DNA of 64,000 nucleotides from positions 54,097,491-54,161,490 of the forward strand of contig OX104130.1 in the NCBI GenBank assembly GCA_944470555.2, in the 5' to 3' direction. Made by a program: the position numbers and the translations under genes. The DNA is from Heterobilharzia americana (taxonomy: Eukaryota > Platyhelminthes > Trematoda > Strigeidida > Schistosomatidae). Under the pieces are notes generated by a model, which was not told where the DNA came from, made no database searches, and saw nothing but the letters and a program-made list of their open reading frames with translations. Of this stretch, positions 11,170-21,521 are shown piece by piece. Every line of letters begins with the position of its first letter. The stretch's first letter is position 1.

Positions 11170-11910
11170 TAAACCAGATTATTTTACTTCATTCCATCAG
11201 TAGGATCTTTTAACCTAAAAACCTTGTTTCTAAGTGAGTTTGTTGGTTTAAATGCCACTTCAATCCCAGCCTTATACAGAATTTTTTGTAATGCTTCTGA
11301 GGTGCCGTCCTTGTATGGTAACATAGTAGAGGTTTTGAATTCACTGTCGACCTTGTCACGGTTATTACTGTTGGTAGTAGAATTGTTATTAATAACACCT
11401 GTATTACTACTACTACTGCTAACATTTTTCTTTCAATTTCTTATGAATCTATTTATAAATTTAGGTGGGTAATTACTGAGACGCAAGGTATTCTTGATGC
11501 GTCAAATTTCTTGTCATAGGTTTTCTGGCCCACTAGTAAGCTTTACCGCCCTATCACCTAAGCACTTAAATAAGCCCACTTAATGAGGTGGGGTAAGAAG
11601 ATTTGAAGTTGAAGTAGCGACTCGAATGGGAAGGTTTCCCATAAACCTTAATCTCTAAAATTCCGTCTTGTGTTCGTTTAATCTTGCAATTCAGCATTGC
11701 TAGCTCACCTTTATCACTTTCTAATTCAAAGGTAGGTTAGATTGCATTCACTACTGAATTTATTAGTGCCAAGAACCTATTGATATGTTCCGATTTCAGT
11801 ACTGTAAACGTATCATCTACACATTGGAACCATATCTTCGGAGTGATTCACCCATGAAAGCAGTTAGATAAAGTATGACTGTAATCCTTAAATGAGCAAG
11901 AACTATGAAA
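11170..11910 (-). mobile_element. PLE fragment with reverse-transcriptase catalytic box
   Basis: Reading leftwards: WFQCVDDTFTVLKSEHI at about 11835-11785 carries the catalytic VDD (YADD equivalent; DD coded at 11811-11816). It is followed by KGELAMLNCKIKRTQDGIL (about 11720-11665), LSNYPPKFINRFIRN (about 11480-11440), and then YKDGTSEALQKILYKAG and VAFKPTNSLRN (about 11320-11230). This order, RT then the VAFKPTNxLR bridge before GIY-YIG, is diagnostic for Penelope-like elements. The GIY-YIG end is missing. A CTA/TAG-rich microsatellite at about 11370-11420 has expanded inside it. Same lineage as the copy at 39.3-40.3 kb. Confidence 0.85.
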
Positions 11911-11949
11911 AGCCCAAATGAATTCATGAAAGTAACAGTTATAGACCAC

Positions 11950-12110
11950 AATTACCTAAAGAACCACTGAAAAGCTATTTTCTCCTTACCATAGGACTTC
12001 TCGGTATTGTGAGCCCATGACCCTACAAGAAACTCTCAGATTTCGTGACGAGCACACGTTACTTTTCAGCTACCACCATGCAGTCCAATAGTCTGAAATG
12101 AATTTCATCA
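11950..12110 (-). repeat. Very degraded hammerhead SINE (family II)
   Basis: GGACTTCTCGGTATTGTGAGCCCATGACCC at 11994-12023 follows the family pattern (shorter intact form at 16804-16834), with the tRNA-like part beyond. No core box is intact. Confidence 0.45.
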
Positions 12111-12469
12111 TTGCATATGAAATGGAAAACTATTTTTTTCAATAATGACATAATTCTTTCCATCAGTTTATTTATGTCTGAATTTCAGACTTTTATAGTT
12201 CAACTTAAATTGGTAGGTACAGTAGAAATCTAAGTTGATTGCACAATTCAGTCTGACAACGGGTGGTTTTGGATTTTCTCTGACTATTATTCTGACTGAT
12301 TTAAGCTTAAATGGTCATACCAAAGCGATAACTACTCAGTGTTCATTGGTATATTCCACTGGAGAGAATCAACTAGAGCACTTTTGTTGATAAATTCGAT
12401 TATGAGAGAGAACTTGACAGCTAGGCTGAGGCTTTCCCCGACTTCCAATTTGAAATCTAATTGTGTTTT

Positions 12470-12855
12470 GTACTGTCTAACACCATAGCTGCTTCTAACT
12501 CCATAGGGACTGCTCTACTCCCTGGAGGTTATCTGGTTGACTTGGAGTATGTGTATGATATTTTCCTACTAAGCGAAGATGCTGGCGAAATGTGCGGTCT
12601 TGTAAATGGGTTGAACAGAAATCGGAGTCTGTTTGGCATGTGTTTCACTGACATATGTCAAATATAAGATGATGCCACAGGACTGGTATGCTGCAATTAC
12701 TCCCAGTTTAACAACACGAAAAGAAGTGCTGGAATGTGTCGACCACTTCACTTACTTAGAGAGTTGCATCAACCCGAATGTGCTGGTTACTGAAGAAATC
12801 TGAACTTGGATATACAAGGTCCGTTTGACATTTGCGACTTGAGGTTACAGATTTC
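12470..12855 (+). mobile_element. LINE family B fragment (B0)
   Basis: Plus-strand frames read VDLEYVYDIFLLSEDAGEM (about 12538-12595), a decayed form of the DLEYADDIVLLGEDADKM catalytic block of family B. About 12715-12790 then matches the block that reads EVVECVDYFTYLGSRINP in copy B1. Stops and an indel at about 12660 break it. Confidence 0.75.
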
Positions 12856-12864
12856 TGATCATAG

Positions 12865-12876
12865 CTGTCTTTGTAA
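12865..12876. repeat. Probable target-site duplication, left copy (LINE B1)
   Basis: CTGTCTTTGTAA, repeated exactly at 14944-14955 on the other side of the family B copy. Confidence 0.6.
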
Positions 12877-14943
12877 TCAATCATCATCAACATAGAACCA
12901 GGAATTACTGCGTAACGGTCCGAGTTGCCACACCTCACGTCAGTTCATCGAGTAGAAAGGTAGTGAGGTGAAGGATGAAGATAAGTGAATGCAGTCGAAA
13001 GAAATATAAAGTACGAGAAGAAAGGAAAGAGGAGTGATAAAATGGTGAGATTCGGTATAGTGTAGTTAAGATGAGGATAATATGTGTATACATCTGCGCC
13101 ATTGACATCGGTTCTGAGCCAAATCACATAGGGTCTCCAACCACTGGTTCCTCTTGTCCCGTGGACCCCAACCACCTAGTCTGCATCGTCCTACATGGCT
13201 TAAACCAACAGGCAGAGACTTCATACATTGGTGCCATGTTTTAGTCTGGCCACCTACAGCCTTTTTCCAGCCTGGACCCACCTCAGCCAACATTGTGTGA
13301 CGAGGCAATCGGTGACTGGGCATACGTAGTACGTGTCCGAATCATCTCAGTCGATGAAGGTTCACAACAGCATCATCAACTGACTTACCTCTTCTCCCTA
13401 AAATTCTACACCTAACTTCTGCATTACTCACATGGTGACACCACGGAATACGTCCTATACTACGAAGGCAATGGTGGTCAAACACCTGAAGCCTTTTTAT
13501 ATCCTCCACTTTCAATGGCCATGTTTCACAGCCATACAGTAGAACGGACCGGACTGCTGTGCAGTACACGCAACCCTTAATAGACAAACGAATATCACGG
13601 CGGCGCCATAGGTGGCGCAAATTGGCAAAAGCCAATCGAGCCTTTTGTATCCATACGGAAATCTCATCGGCAACTAACCCACCAGGGTTGATCCTACTTC
13701 CCAGGTAAGTGAAGTAGTCAACACACTCAACCACTTCACTCTCTTTTGTTAGCCGCGGTACCGCTGAAGACCAGTCCTGGAGCAAACATTTGCATTTGGG
13801 TGGTGAAAATCGCATCCCGAACATTCTCAAATTCCCACTCAAAGTGTTCAGAAGACTCTGCATCTTGTCAGCGTCTTCACCTAACAGGACTATGTCATCC
13901 GCATATTCTAGATCTAAAGAAAATTCACCTGTGATTGGGTCAACTTCTGTGTAATTAGGTGACGAGAGGGAAACCTCCATAAGAATATCTATGATAAAGT
14001 TAAATAAGAATGGGGATAGTGGGCATCCTTGACGGACACCACTTGATGAGTATGGCTCCCTGGACAACTCACCGTAGGCTCTAACATACCCACAAGTGTT
14101 CGAGTAGAGAGCTTTCAATAGGGTGATGTACTTGCTAGGCACGTCTTTCAGTGACAGACATTGCCATAAGACTTCTCGATCAACGGAGTCAAATGCCGCC
14201 TTCAGGTCGAGAAATACAGCTGTTGTCAGGCGTCTGTAAGCATGCCTATGTTCCAGGACCTGTCGCAGTGTGAATATTTGGTCGATACATCCACGGCCAG
14301 GTCTAAAGCCTGCTTGGTTTTCTCGGGCTTACTGTTTCTGAGCTCCACTCAGGCGTCGGAGAATTATAGAACCTAGGATTTCGGATACTATGTTCGTCAG
14401 GCTGATTCCTCTGTGGTTATCACAAGAGGACTTCTCGCCTTTCTTGAAGACTGGGATAATGAGTGACTTAGACCAGTCAGAGGTGATCGTATTTGATTCC
14501 CATATACTGGCTAACACTTCCGTTAACCTGACTAAGAGCACTCTAGCACCATCCTTGTATACCTCTAGAGTTATTCCGCCTGGTCCTTCTGCCCTTCCTC
14601 GTTTCAGGTTACCTACCGCTTTCTCAACTTCTAGTGTTGGGGGGTCTATCTCTATGTCCCATTCAGGATCCGACTGAATAGCTGGCAACGCAATCGTGGC
14701 TGGAGGCCAGTTAGACTATTCCTCAAGTGTTCTGCCCATCGTTCCAGTCGTCTCCCCTGTGAGTGAATCCCAGATCCGTCCTTCTCCGCTATAGCCTCAC
14801 TAACTGTTGTTGACCATTTCCCCCCAGTCTCCTTAATAAGTCTAAATAACTATCTACTATTACCGATCGCCGCTGCTTTTTCCATCTCTTTAACCTTCGC
14901 TGCCCACCACTGTTCGCGGTCGTTGCGCAGACTTCTCATCAGT
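12877..14943 (-). mobile_element. LINE family B copy 1, 5'-truncated non-LTR retrotransposon
   Basis: Minus-strand element with reverse transcriptase and C-terminal region, ending in an ATGATGATTGA-type simple repeat at about 12877-12890. The 12-bp repeat CTGTCTTTGTAA at both edges is a likely target-site duplication and indicates 5' truncation ahead of the RT. Family B is distinct from family A in both protein and 3' end. Other fragments lie at 12.5, 15.0, 26.2 and 61.6 kb. Confidence 0.88.
13066..14940 (-). pseudogene. LINE B1 reverse transcriptase and C-terminal region
   Basis: From 14940 leftwards: RSLRNDREQWW, then the minus frame 14688-14329 (NLKRGRAEGPGGITLEVYKD, fingers motif; KKGEKSSCDNHRGISL) and 14142-13342 (266 aa). 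The latter holds SSGVRQGCPLSPFLFNFIID, the catalytic LEYADDIVLLGEDADKM (about 13910-13860), FTYLGSRINPGG and SVLLYGCETWPLKVEDIKRL. The frame 13323-13066 carries GWKKAVGGQTKTWHQCMKSL and WGPRDKRNQWLETL, the family's C-terminal block ending NRCQWRRCIH. Between these blocks, frames shift at about 14330 and 13340, so it is not translatable as one protein. The central 266-aa frame is unusually well kept and includes the catalytic aspartates. Confidence 0.9.
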
Positions 14944-14955
14944 CTGTCTTTGTAA
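14944..14955. repeat. Probable target-site duplication, right copy (LINE B1)
   Basis: CTGTCTTTGTAA, identical to 12865-12876; it adjoins the first recognisable family B codons (RSLRNDREQWW, minus strand). Confidence 0.6.
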
Positions 14956-15029
14956 AGTTACTCATGTACTATGAAATCATCATTTAAGCAGTGTCGAGGT
15001 CAGACCAAGAGCATTAGACAAGACAGGCA

Positions 15030-15480
15030 AGCCGATCGATTAGATTATGAACCTTCAGCGATTGAAATGACTTGCGCATACCTAAAAAACCCCTACTTTG
15101 ACTTCCAATGCTTGGAGAAGTTTGACTAAAATGGAAGAAAAATCATGGTGGCAATACAAAGACGCTGCACCAATACATGAAGCCCCTGACTAATGGTCTC
15201 AGCAGTGTGGGAGAGTATAGATTAACTGACTGGGGAGCCCAAGACGATAAGAATCAGTGGTTGAAGTCTCTTGGTGACGGTTGAAAATCGATCGTAGTGG
15301 TGCATATGTACCCACCGTTTGATGTCTCTCAAAGCTTGAGTACTTCACTTAACCTTTATTTCCAAATTCTCACTCCTCCTATACATCGTCTATTTTGATA
15401 TCAGATCTTTTATCTTTTTATTCCCTGAATGCTGCTATAAATTATAGTAGCTTGAACCGATGGACTTGTGTACAGGATTC
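15030..15480 (+). mobile_element. LINE family B 3' fragment (opposite orientation to B1)
   Basis: Plus-strand frame KWKKNHGGNTKTLHQYMKPL (about 15130-15190) and YRLTDWGAQDDKNQWLKSLG (about 15219-15278) match the family B C-terminal block, ending before the 3' untranslated part (about 15340-15480). It lies only ~75 bp from the 5' edge of B1 in inverted orientation. Confidence 0.8.
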
Positions 15481-15577
15481 CACATTGGTGCTTTTTGTCT
15501 TCGTCTACCTGTTTCCAATTTTCATCAAAATAGTATAAATTAAACAGGAATCCGTGAATTCAAAGTATATGCTTCTT

Positions 15578-15820
15578 ATCCCATATTAGATTTGTTTAAT
15601 TTGTGACAAACTGACATAGTATTATTTACTTGATGACGTCTTAAGCTTACATTTTTGCTCATAACCATATCAGTGTAATCATACCGCTTCTAGTAGTCGG
15701 TTTTTATTATCAGGTCAATTGTTGAAATCGGAATGATTACACTGATGTAATTATGCGCAATAATTTATGGTTGAGACGTCATCAATTAGATAATACTGTA
15801 TAACTGTATCTAATATGGAA
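15578..15820. mobile_element. MITE-like foldback element
   Basis: Two arms, 15578-15685 and 15730-15820, are imperfect reverse complements of each other. Shared blocks are CCATATTAGAT at the outer ends, TTGATGACGTCT in the middle and ATCAGTGTAATCAT next to a ~45-bp centre. There is no coding capacity. Size and terminal inverted repeats fit a non-autonomous DNA transposon or foldback element; the family is unknown to me. Confidence 0.7.
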
Positions 15821-16194
15821 TAATATTCTACCACATTTCCGAAGTCTAACATAGATTAACATAATTCTTATCACATATGAAAGCTATTTTAGGGCCAATT
15901 TAAGATTTTTCGGGATTTGTTGAATATAACCTTGCAAAAAGAACTCTGCATCTTTTACTCTACATATCATATGCGTGCGTTAACTAGATTCATTTCTAAT
16001 ATTGTTACTTGAATTATCCCTTCGTTGATTGATCGGTTTCTATTAGCAAATGGGCTGTTGTGCCGATGTCTCGATATTACCTGTGTTTCAATTATATATT
16101 AATGATGGATAGCGGCTAGCAGTGGGATTTATATGTCAACAGATACCGATCAGTTCAGTCAACGATGGGGTAATACAGACAACAACATTAAAAC
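15821..16194. other. No gene recognised
   Basis: AT-rich sequence with no recognisable motif. Confidence 0.5.
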
Positions 16195-16204
16195 TTATAC
16201 CCGT

Positions 16205-16395
16205 TGCACAAGAACTGCTTATCGTGACTTGATGGTCTTGTGCATAACGTTCTTGTGTTTAAAGCGATCGGTCCCGAGTTCGAGTCACGGTGGAATCAAT
16301 ATCAACCACTTAGAAACAGGTACGTCCAACCGACAACTCCCAAATAGGACGAGACGCGTGTCCTAGATTCTACTGCTAGCCACTAGTAATCCTTA
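16205..16395 (+). mobile_element. Sm-alpha-like SINE with degenerate hammerhead
   Basis: The tRNA-like head includes ACTTGATGGTCTTGTGCATA and the B box GGTCCCGAGTTCGAGTCACG (about 16270-16289). At 16325-16380 lies the hammerhead-like tail ...CTCCCAAATAGGACGAGACGCGTGTCCTAGATTC..., clearly the schistosome Sm-alpha type. Core boxes are mutated (CCGACAA, GAGA), so cleavage is unlikely. Confidence 0.8.
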
Positions 16396-16718
16396 GTAAG
16401 TTCATTTGTGTTGTAAACTATTCACCTAATGCTAAGTTTGTTTCAATCTAAGTTAGAATGTTTAGGAAACTTTAAAACTGTCATTAAAAAAGATATATAA
16501 CGTGTACTCATATTAGTCATTCCAGATAAAACTAAAAATTGTAAATATTACAGTTTGTTATGTACGATCATTTTAAGCCTTATTATTTTACTCTATATTA
16601 AACATCGTCTAAATTTACGTAATACAACAGACAGATTTATTTAATATGAAATATCTGTGAAACATGCGCTAAAAGAATCTTAAAAATAGAAATATTTCCC
16701 ATAAGCTACATATACATT

Positions 16719-16920
16719 CAAGTTGTTATTCATCGTAGACTGACATCAGTTGGAGGAACAAAGGAAACCTGGGAGCACTGGACAGCTGTTTCGTCCTAGT
16801 ATGGGACTCCTCAGCAGTGCGCACCCATGACCCCACCAGCAGGGGTCGAATTCGCGACCTCCAGGTTCCGCGGCCAGCGCGTTACCATTGAGTCACTAGG
16901 TCAGAATCCAATGCTCCATA
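16719..16920 (-). mobile_element. Hammerhead SINE (family II), best-preserved copy
   Basis: Minus-strand order: A-box-like TGACTCAATGGTAACGCGCT (16893-16874), B-box-like GGTCGCGAATTCGACCC (16860-16844), complete hammerhead (16820-16775), and a 3' tail ending ...ATGAATAACAACTTG (16733-16719). Box A/B spacing is that of a tRNA-derived Pol III promoter. Six or more relatives occur in the window, all more decayed. Confidence 0.88.
16775..16820 (-). ncRNA. Hammerhead ribozyme, complete core (SINE family II)
   Basis: Minus strand: stem I GCACTG/CAGTGC (6 bp, perfect), core CTGAGGA (consensus CUGANGA), stem II GTCC/GGAC with loop CATACTA, core GAA, stem III ACAG/CTGT with no loop, cleavage after GTC. 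All conserved hammerhead positions are present. The loopless palindromic stem III is like the ACGCGCGT of Sm-alpha ribozymes, which are thought to work best as dimers. Not tested for activity. Confidence 0.8.
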
Positions 16921-16924
16921 TTTC

Positions 16925-17085
16925 CAACTTCTGTTAGCTCACGATATAGCGCAAACCGCCACCCAATGTCATCGTTGAGTATCTGTCCTCATGGCCATCA
17001 GGCTTTGACTCCACCGGTCACGACTTGTCATTGGAACTTCGGGAATACTTCTCGAAGCTAGTCACTAATGAGCATCAGTTCAGTT
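16925..17085. repeat. Dispersed repeat downstream of the hammerhead SINE
   Basis: The stretch ATCGTTGAGTATCTGTCC ... GGAACTTCGGGAAT ... CGAAGCTAGTCACTAA recurs in reverse complement at 27876-27985. In both places it lies next to a family II hammerhead SINE, suggesting a larger unit than the SINE alone. Confidence 0.6.
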
Positions 17086-17499
17086 ATATATATTATATAT
17101 TCATTATTACCTAATGAACTGTAAGGTGGTTTCTCAATGAACAATAAAAACATTTCATTGAGTCATATAAAAGGGAGAAAAAAGTTCACAGAAGAAAATT
17201 TTCTTTCTAACAGTATAATTTAATACAGCTATAGAACCGTAATTATAAGTATTGGGGCAAAAATGATAGTCTATTACTAACCAATAAGATCTAGCGATTA
17301 CTGTGATTACTGTGCTTGATCCTGTCTGGGTTCATAGATGCACACTATTGAGGATTATCGAACCAGGTCAAAACAATTAACTGTCCAGTGCTTCTCGATT
17401 CTCAGTCATTCACCAGCTAATGTTGACTGAAGATGAACTCTTTGAAACCAGTGGATTCTCCATAAACTTACTGACTGATTCGAAAATTGTAAAGTAGCA

Positions 17500-17620
17500 A
17501 TCATCACGAATTAACTTCATAAGGGGAAGCACTGAAAATCTGCGAGTACTCAACAGCTATTTCATCCTCAGTAGCGTTCACCGGTGACCCCTTCACGGAT
17601 AGAAGTGAGGAACTTTGGGT
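17500..17620 (-). repeat. Hammerhead SINE remnant lacking stem II
   Basis: Minus strand at 17575-17546 reads CTACTGAGGATGAAATAGCTGT: the CTGAGGA box joins the GAAA box with only one base between them, so stem-loop II has been deleted. Flanks follow the SINE II pattern. Confidence 0.5.
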
Positions 17621-17639
17621 TAGCTTTTCAACTACTGGT

Positions 17640-19050
17640 TCGTGGTCCAATGGTTCACAGTTTCCTATGCCTGTCACTTAGTGACTTAGCGTGACTCTAT
17701 TTCAAGGTCTCTTCCTTGAAATAAAATCCCCATAAACCTCGAACTATACATATATATATATGTACTGCTACTTACTTGGCAATCAGACAAATTGAATGCA
17801 GCGAAATGAAGCTATTCTTATTGATTAGGCGAACGTTATAAACTTTCCACTAAACATAACATCTAGCAAAGGACTGGGTGCATACTTTACAATCAAATAC
17901 AAATGACTGACTAATGATGACATATATGTCATCTACACCATCAACTTAATTGTCATTTTGAAATAAACTAGAAAGTGAGATGAATTATTAAAACAACCTA
18001 AGAGAAGAGTGTTAAGATGCGAGAAACAGAGGAAAGGTGAATGTTTCCAAAGAACTCCTAAAGATTTCTGGTTATATAACCTAGTAACCTAGTATTCATC
18101 AGCTTTTATTATCTGACAATCCGATTCAGAAGAATCAGTTGTCAAAATAGGTTGAAAACCGAAAAAAACGATACTATGTGGCTGCCCATACTTCAGTAGG
18201 TTAGGTGGAGCTAGAACTGGTGTCCCAATGGGCTAAAAGTCAACTGCTTAGAGCAATATTCCATCACTCTATGAAGGATTTTAAAAAAAGATGGTAGGAT
18301 TAAGGACAAGGATCATCTATTAATCTGCTCATATTAAGATTTCATTCAGCTTAATATGAACTAAAAGTTAGCTCAGTATGTGTACGATGCATTTAGTTAT
18401 CACTCATACACTAAATGAGTCATATCACGCAGGTCGACTAAATAAATTCTGTAAAATATATATACAGACATATACATACTACAAGTAAATGCTGGATGCA
18501 TTGAAGCTGACTAGATTTGCTTGGCATTCACAACAGAAGGTACTTTCTGGAAACAAACTAATAAATCTCTTCAAGATGTATTATTTAGTTCATAATTAAT
18601 CAGTCATATTTCATCGTAAGTAAATCCGAAAGTAGATATAATTTATGGCATTAATCAGATTAGAAATTGTGTAATCCTTTGATAACCTTAGTATAAACTG
18701 TCATAAATCACAAAACTGTATACTTCTGAAAGATTAATTCAGAGACATACTATCCAGTACAAACATTTAACAACGGAAGTTATGTATTTTGTTTGATGAA
18801 AAAATTTTTTTCATGATATATCCGATTATCAGATATCCTAACAGAAACTACTTTAGAAGTATGTTTTTCAATGTACTATTTGGTTAAAGAAATTACTGCT
18901 AACATAGCGTATACTAGCTGGACTACCATGAAAAATGAATTAATTTCTGAAAAGTTCAGGCTGTCAGTATTTCAGAAGATATGAAAAATTACAGAGAAAT
19001 AAGAGTAATGAAAATCATACGAGTATTAAATGAACCCTGTTTATGTATGC
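17640..19050. other. AT-rich stretch, no gene recognised
   Basis: Many short frames and no coding motif. A short (TA)n run lies at about 17748-17761. Confidence 0.5.
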
Positions 19051-19052
<2 letters not shown>

Positions 19053-19096
<44 letters not shown>

Positions 19097-19114
19097 GTGC
19101 GCGTGTGTGTGTGT
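19053..19114. repeat. Compound microsatellite (TA)n-(GT)n
   Basis: About 21 TA units (19053-19095), a short GC break, then GTGTGTGTGTGTG to 19114. The tyrosine/isoleucine-rich frame across it is an artefact. Confidence 0.95.
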
Positions 19115-20035
19115 GGATGATACACCCGAGTCAGTAAGATCGATCATCCCTCACATCATCCAGAACACAATCAAGAAGTTTACATTCTTCTGCACGGCCG
19201 ACATCAGGAGTCAGAGACTTCATAGACCAATAACATAGTTTGTTCCGATCAAACGATGACTGAATATATGTTACACATGTCCTAGCCGATACGGTTAATC
19301 AATATATGTAATGTCATCAACTGACTGTTATGCTGTACAGTATTATTGTTAAAATACTTCAAGAAGGTCTAACATTCCTGAAGTCCTCCACAAGCGATCA
19401 TCATAGGTCGAGGAGTCGCGTGACCATCAAGAGCAGAGTCCCAAAGTTATTGTTCAGGCTTTCATAAACATCACTTTTAATCACTGGTGTAACTCCTGTA
19501 AGTCTCTATAACTAACCTGCACAATATTAAGGTGGTGGTAAGACTAAACTGGGTCAAAGTTGTGAAGGTGATAGTGTCTTTGCTTGTTTTTTTATTCCAT
19601 TTCTGTATCACTGACTAGGTCGGTTATGTTATCAACCGGATACAATTTTGACTGAAGCAGAAATAAGTCAGAGAAAAATAAGTAGCTGGTAAAACTGAGA
19701 CATGATAATAGTTCAAAAGATTACTACCCGGTAATCTGTATCTCTTTAAAAGTCGTGCACTCCATTGATTCTGACCATCAATGGTCGAAGACTCGAAGTT
19801 GAATGACTGGAAATCACTAACATTATTTGTTTATTTATTTTCTAATGACTTTATAGACATTACTCTGGACCAATTTTCCTCTTTATTTATGTGACTTTCT
19901 AAACACGTTTTAATAACTCACCATCTTTGATCAATTTCTTTTTTCTTGGCCAATGAGAAGATTTTCACTTTCTCTGCAAACACTTGAAAATCAGAGCATC
20001 GGAGAACCGTACGTTATAGTGTATCGGCTCTCTTT
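19115..20035. other. No gene recognised
   Basis: AT-rich. The phrase GAGACTTCATAGA near 19214 recurs at about 33993 next to a decayed LINE, so part may be LINE-derived. Confidence 0.4.
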
Positions 20036-20039
20036 ATTA

Positions 20040-20353
20040 GTTCTTACTACTCAAAGATTAATAATGTTGCACGTAATGATTTCCAATGCGCCAACTTTCT
20101 GGCGCCGTTCTCCTTGGTTGGCGAAGAGAAATGTGTCTTAAGTTCAATAACAGAACACCTCGTGAACTCAGGCCACTTAGTTCCTTGTGAGAGCTCATTC
20201 AAAATTATCGACAGGGTTCAACCAAACCACTCGAAGGGAGTAAGATCAAGGCCTTTGTCTATAGCTGAAGCATTAGCCATCCAGAAGTTCACATCAGAGT
20301 TATGCGTCCACAAAAGATACTTCCAAGCTTTATCTTTGCCATGGCCACCATAA
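20040..20353 (+). mobile_element. PLE 3' end: GIY-YIG C-terminal half
   Basis: Plus-strand frames read APTFWRRSPWLAKRNVS (about 20088-20140; family pattern xREHSPxWL), then, after a -1 shift, SSITEHLVNSGHLVPCESSF (about 20144-20203) and SIAEALAIQKFTSELCVHKR (about 20259-20318). These are conserved helices of the Penelope-type GIY-YIG domain, ending at SLSLPW near the stop at 20351. Confidence 0.85.
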
Positions 20354-20357
20354 AGCC

Positions 20358-20512
20358 TTGACTGTCATAGATTCATCCTATATTAGGTAACTATACATGT
20401 ATTTCCTTCATCCCTTGTTTATTTTCCTACTCTGTCATAGATCTAACCTGCGTTAAGCAATTACAATCTTATTTTCATAATCCTTTGTCTATTTTTCCAC
20501 TCTAAACCCAAA
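20358..20512. repeat. Two ~77-bp tandem repeats after the PLE stop
   Basis: CTGTCATAGATTCATCCTAT... (20358-20435) and CTGTCATAGATCTAACCTGC... (20436-20512) align along their length, each ending in a TTTGTCTATTTT/CTTGTTTATTTT and CCACTCT/CCTACTCT pattern. They lie directly behind the PLE stop codon, so they may belong to its 3' untranslated region. Confidence 0.65.
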
Positions 20513-21330
20513 TGTTATTAATTAACATCCTTTAGTTATTCAGTATATTTTGTCCTCTATCAAGAAATAACTCTCGAACGTTCTGACCACTGTAACATGT
20601 ATTCACAAACGTGAAGCTTAGTAAATGACATCGTCGAAAGAAAAATGTTTCTTCGTAGTAACCTAGTAGTCAGTGACCTGAACTATGATATGACTGAGAT
20701 TTACTCCCGACTATCATTTACATTGCTAGTAAATAGTAATCAGCTAATGACCAATATCTTGACGAATACCTGATAATTTTAACTGTATGATATTAAGGTG
20801 TAACTGTCACAAACAAGCGTAAACAACAAACTAAAAATACTCCATTCCCTAACCAATTTTGATTTCATTCGAATTATACACCTATGATTTAAACAACAGC
20901 ACATTATCCAGTACGTTAGTGAGTCCCACATTATAGTATTCCATCATATAATATTTCAGCTAACCTTCATATTTACTGACAGAGTATTTTCTAGTTTTAC
21001 ATATAAGGAGTTAAAGACTGAAGAGCTTGAAAACCTGTTTATTTTGCTATAATACTGAATTCCGAAATGTTTGACTGAGATCTCGGACCCACCTTGTTGA
21101 TAAGAGGAAATAAACACTAAAAGCTTATACAAAATCGTATACTCACTGGTACCAGACACTAAAGGTAAAGTTAAGGCAATTTGATTCGTATAAGCTATCT
21201 AGCACGCTATTTTGTATTTGAATATCAAAAGTGTTTCTGAAAAAACGTTTAACATTAAATCCTATAACTCACAATTCGTGGTATAGTTGGTGTAGGTTTT
21301 CTTTATTTAGTTTGAACAATGAAAAATCAA
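20513..21330. other. No gene recognised
   Basis: AT-rich sequence with short frames only. Confidence 0.5.
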
Positions 21331-21334
21331 ATAC

Positions 21335-21410
21335 ATTTGCAGAATAAAATGAACTCATTTTATTCAATGGCCTTTCATCAGTTGCAAACAGCCTACAATT
21401 GAAATGAAAT
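21335..21410 (-). ncRNA. PLE-type hammerhead remnant
   Basis: Reverse complement of the hammerhead region at 45.85 kb, with high similarity over ~75 bp (CCTTTCATCAGTTGCAAACA here, plus strand). CTGATGA is intact; the second box has lost one A (GAATAAAAT instead of GAAATAAAAT) and stem I is weakened at its base. It lies just ahead of plus-strand PLE coding sequence but on the opposite strand. Confidence 0.65.
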
Positions 21411-21521
21411 ATCAGTAGTAATAATAACATAACATACTTTAAACACGTAGAACACGCGAAGTGAAACCAAGAAGTTCACGACTACCCTTCATGTACAGCT
21501 TTCCATAAGTCCAGTGTTCAT

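Noticed and set aside
18981..19238. 85-aa frame with IYIYIY run
   Set aside because: Created by the (TA)n/(GT)n microsatellite; no independent coding evidence.
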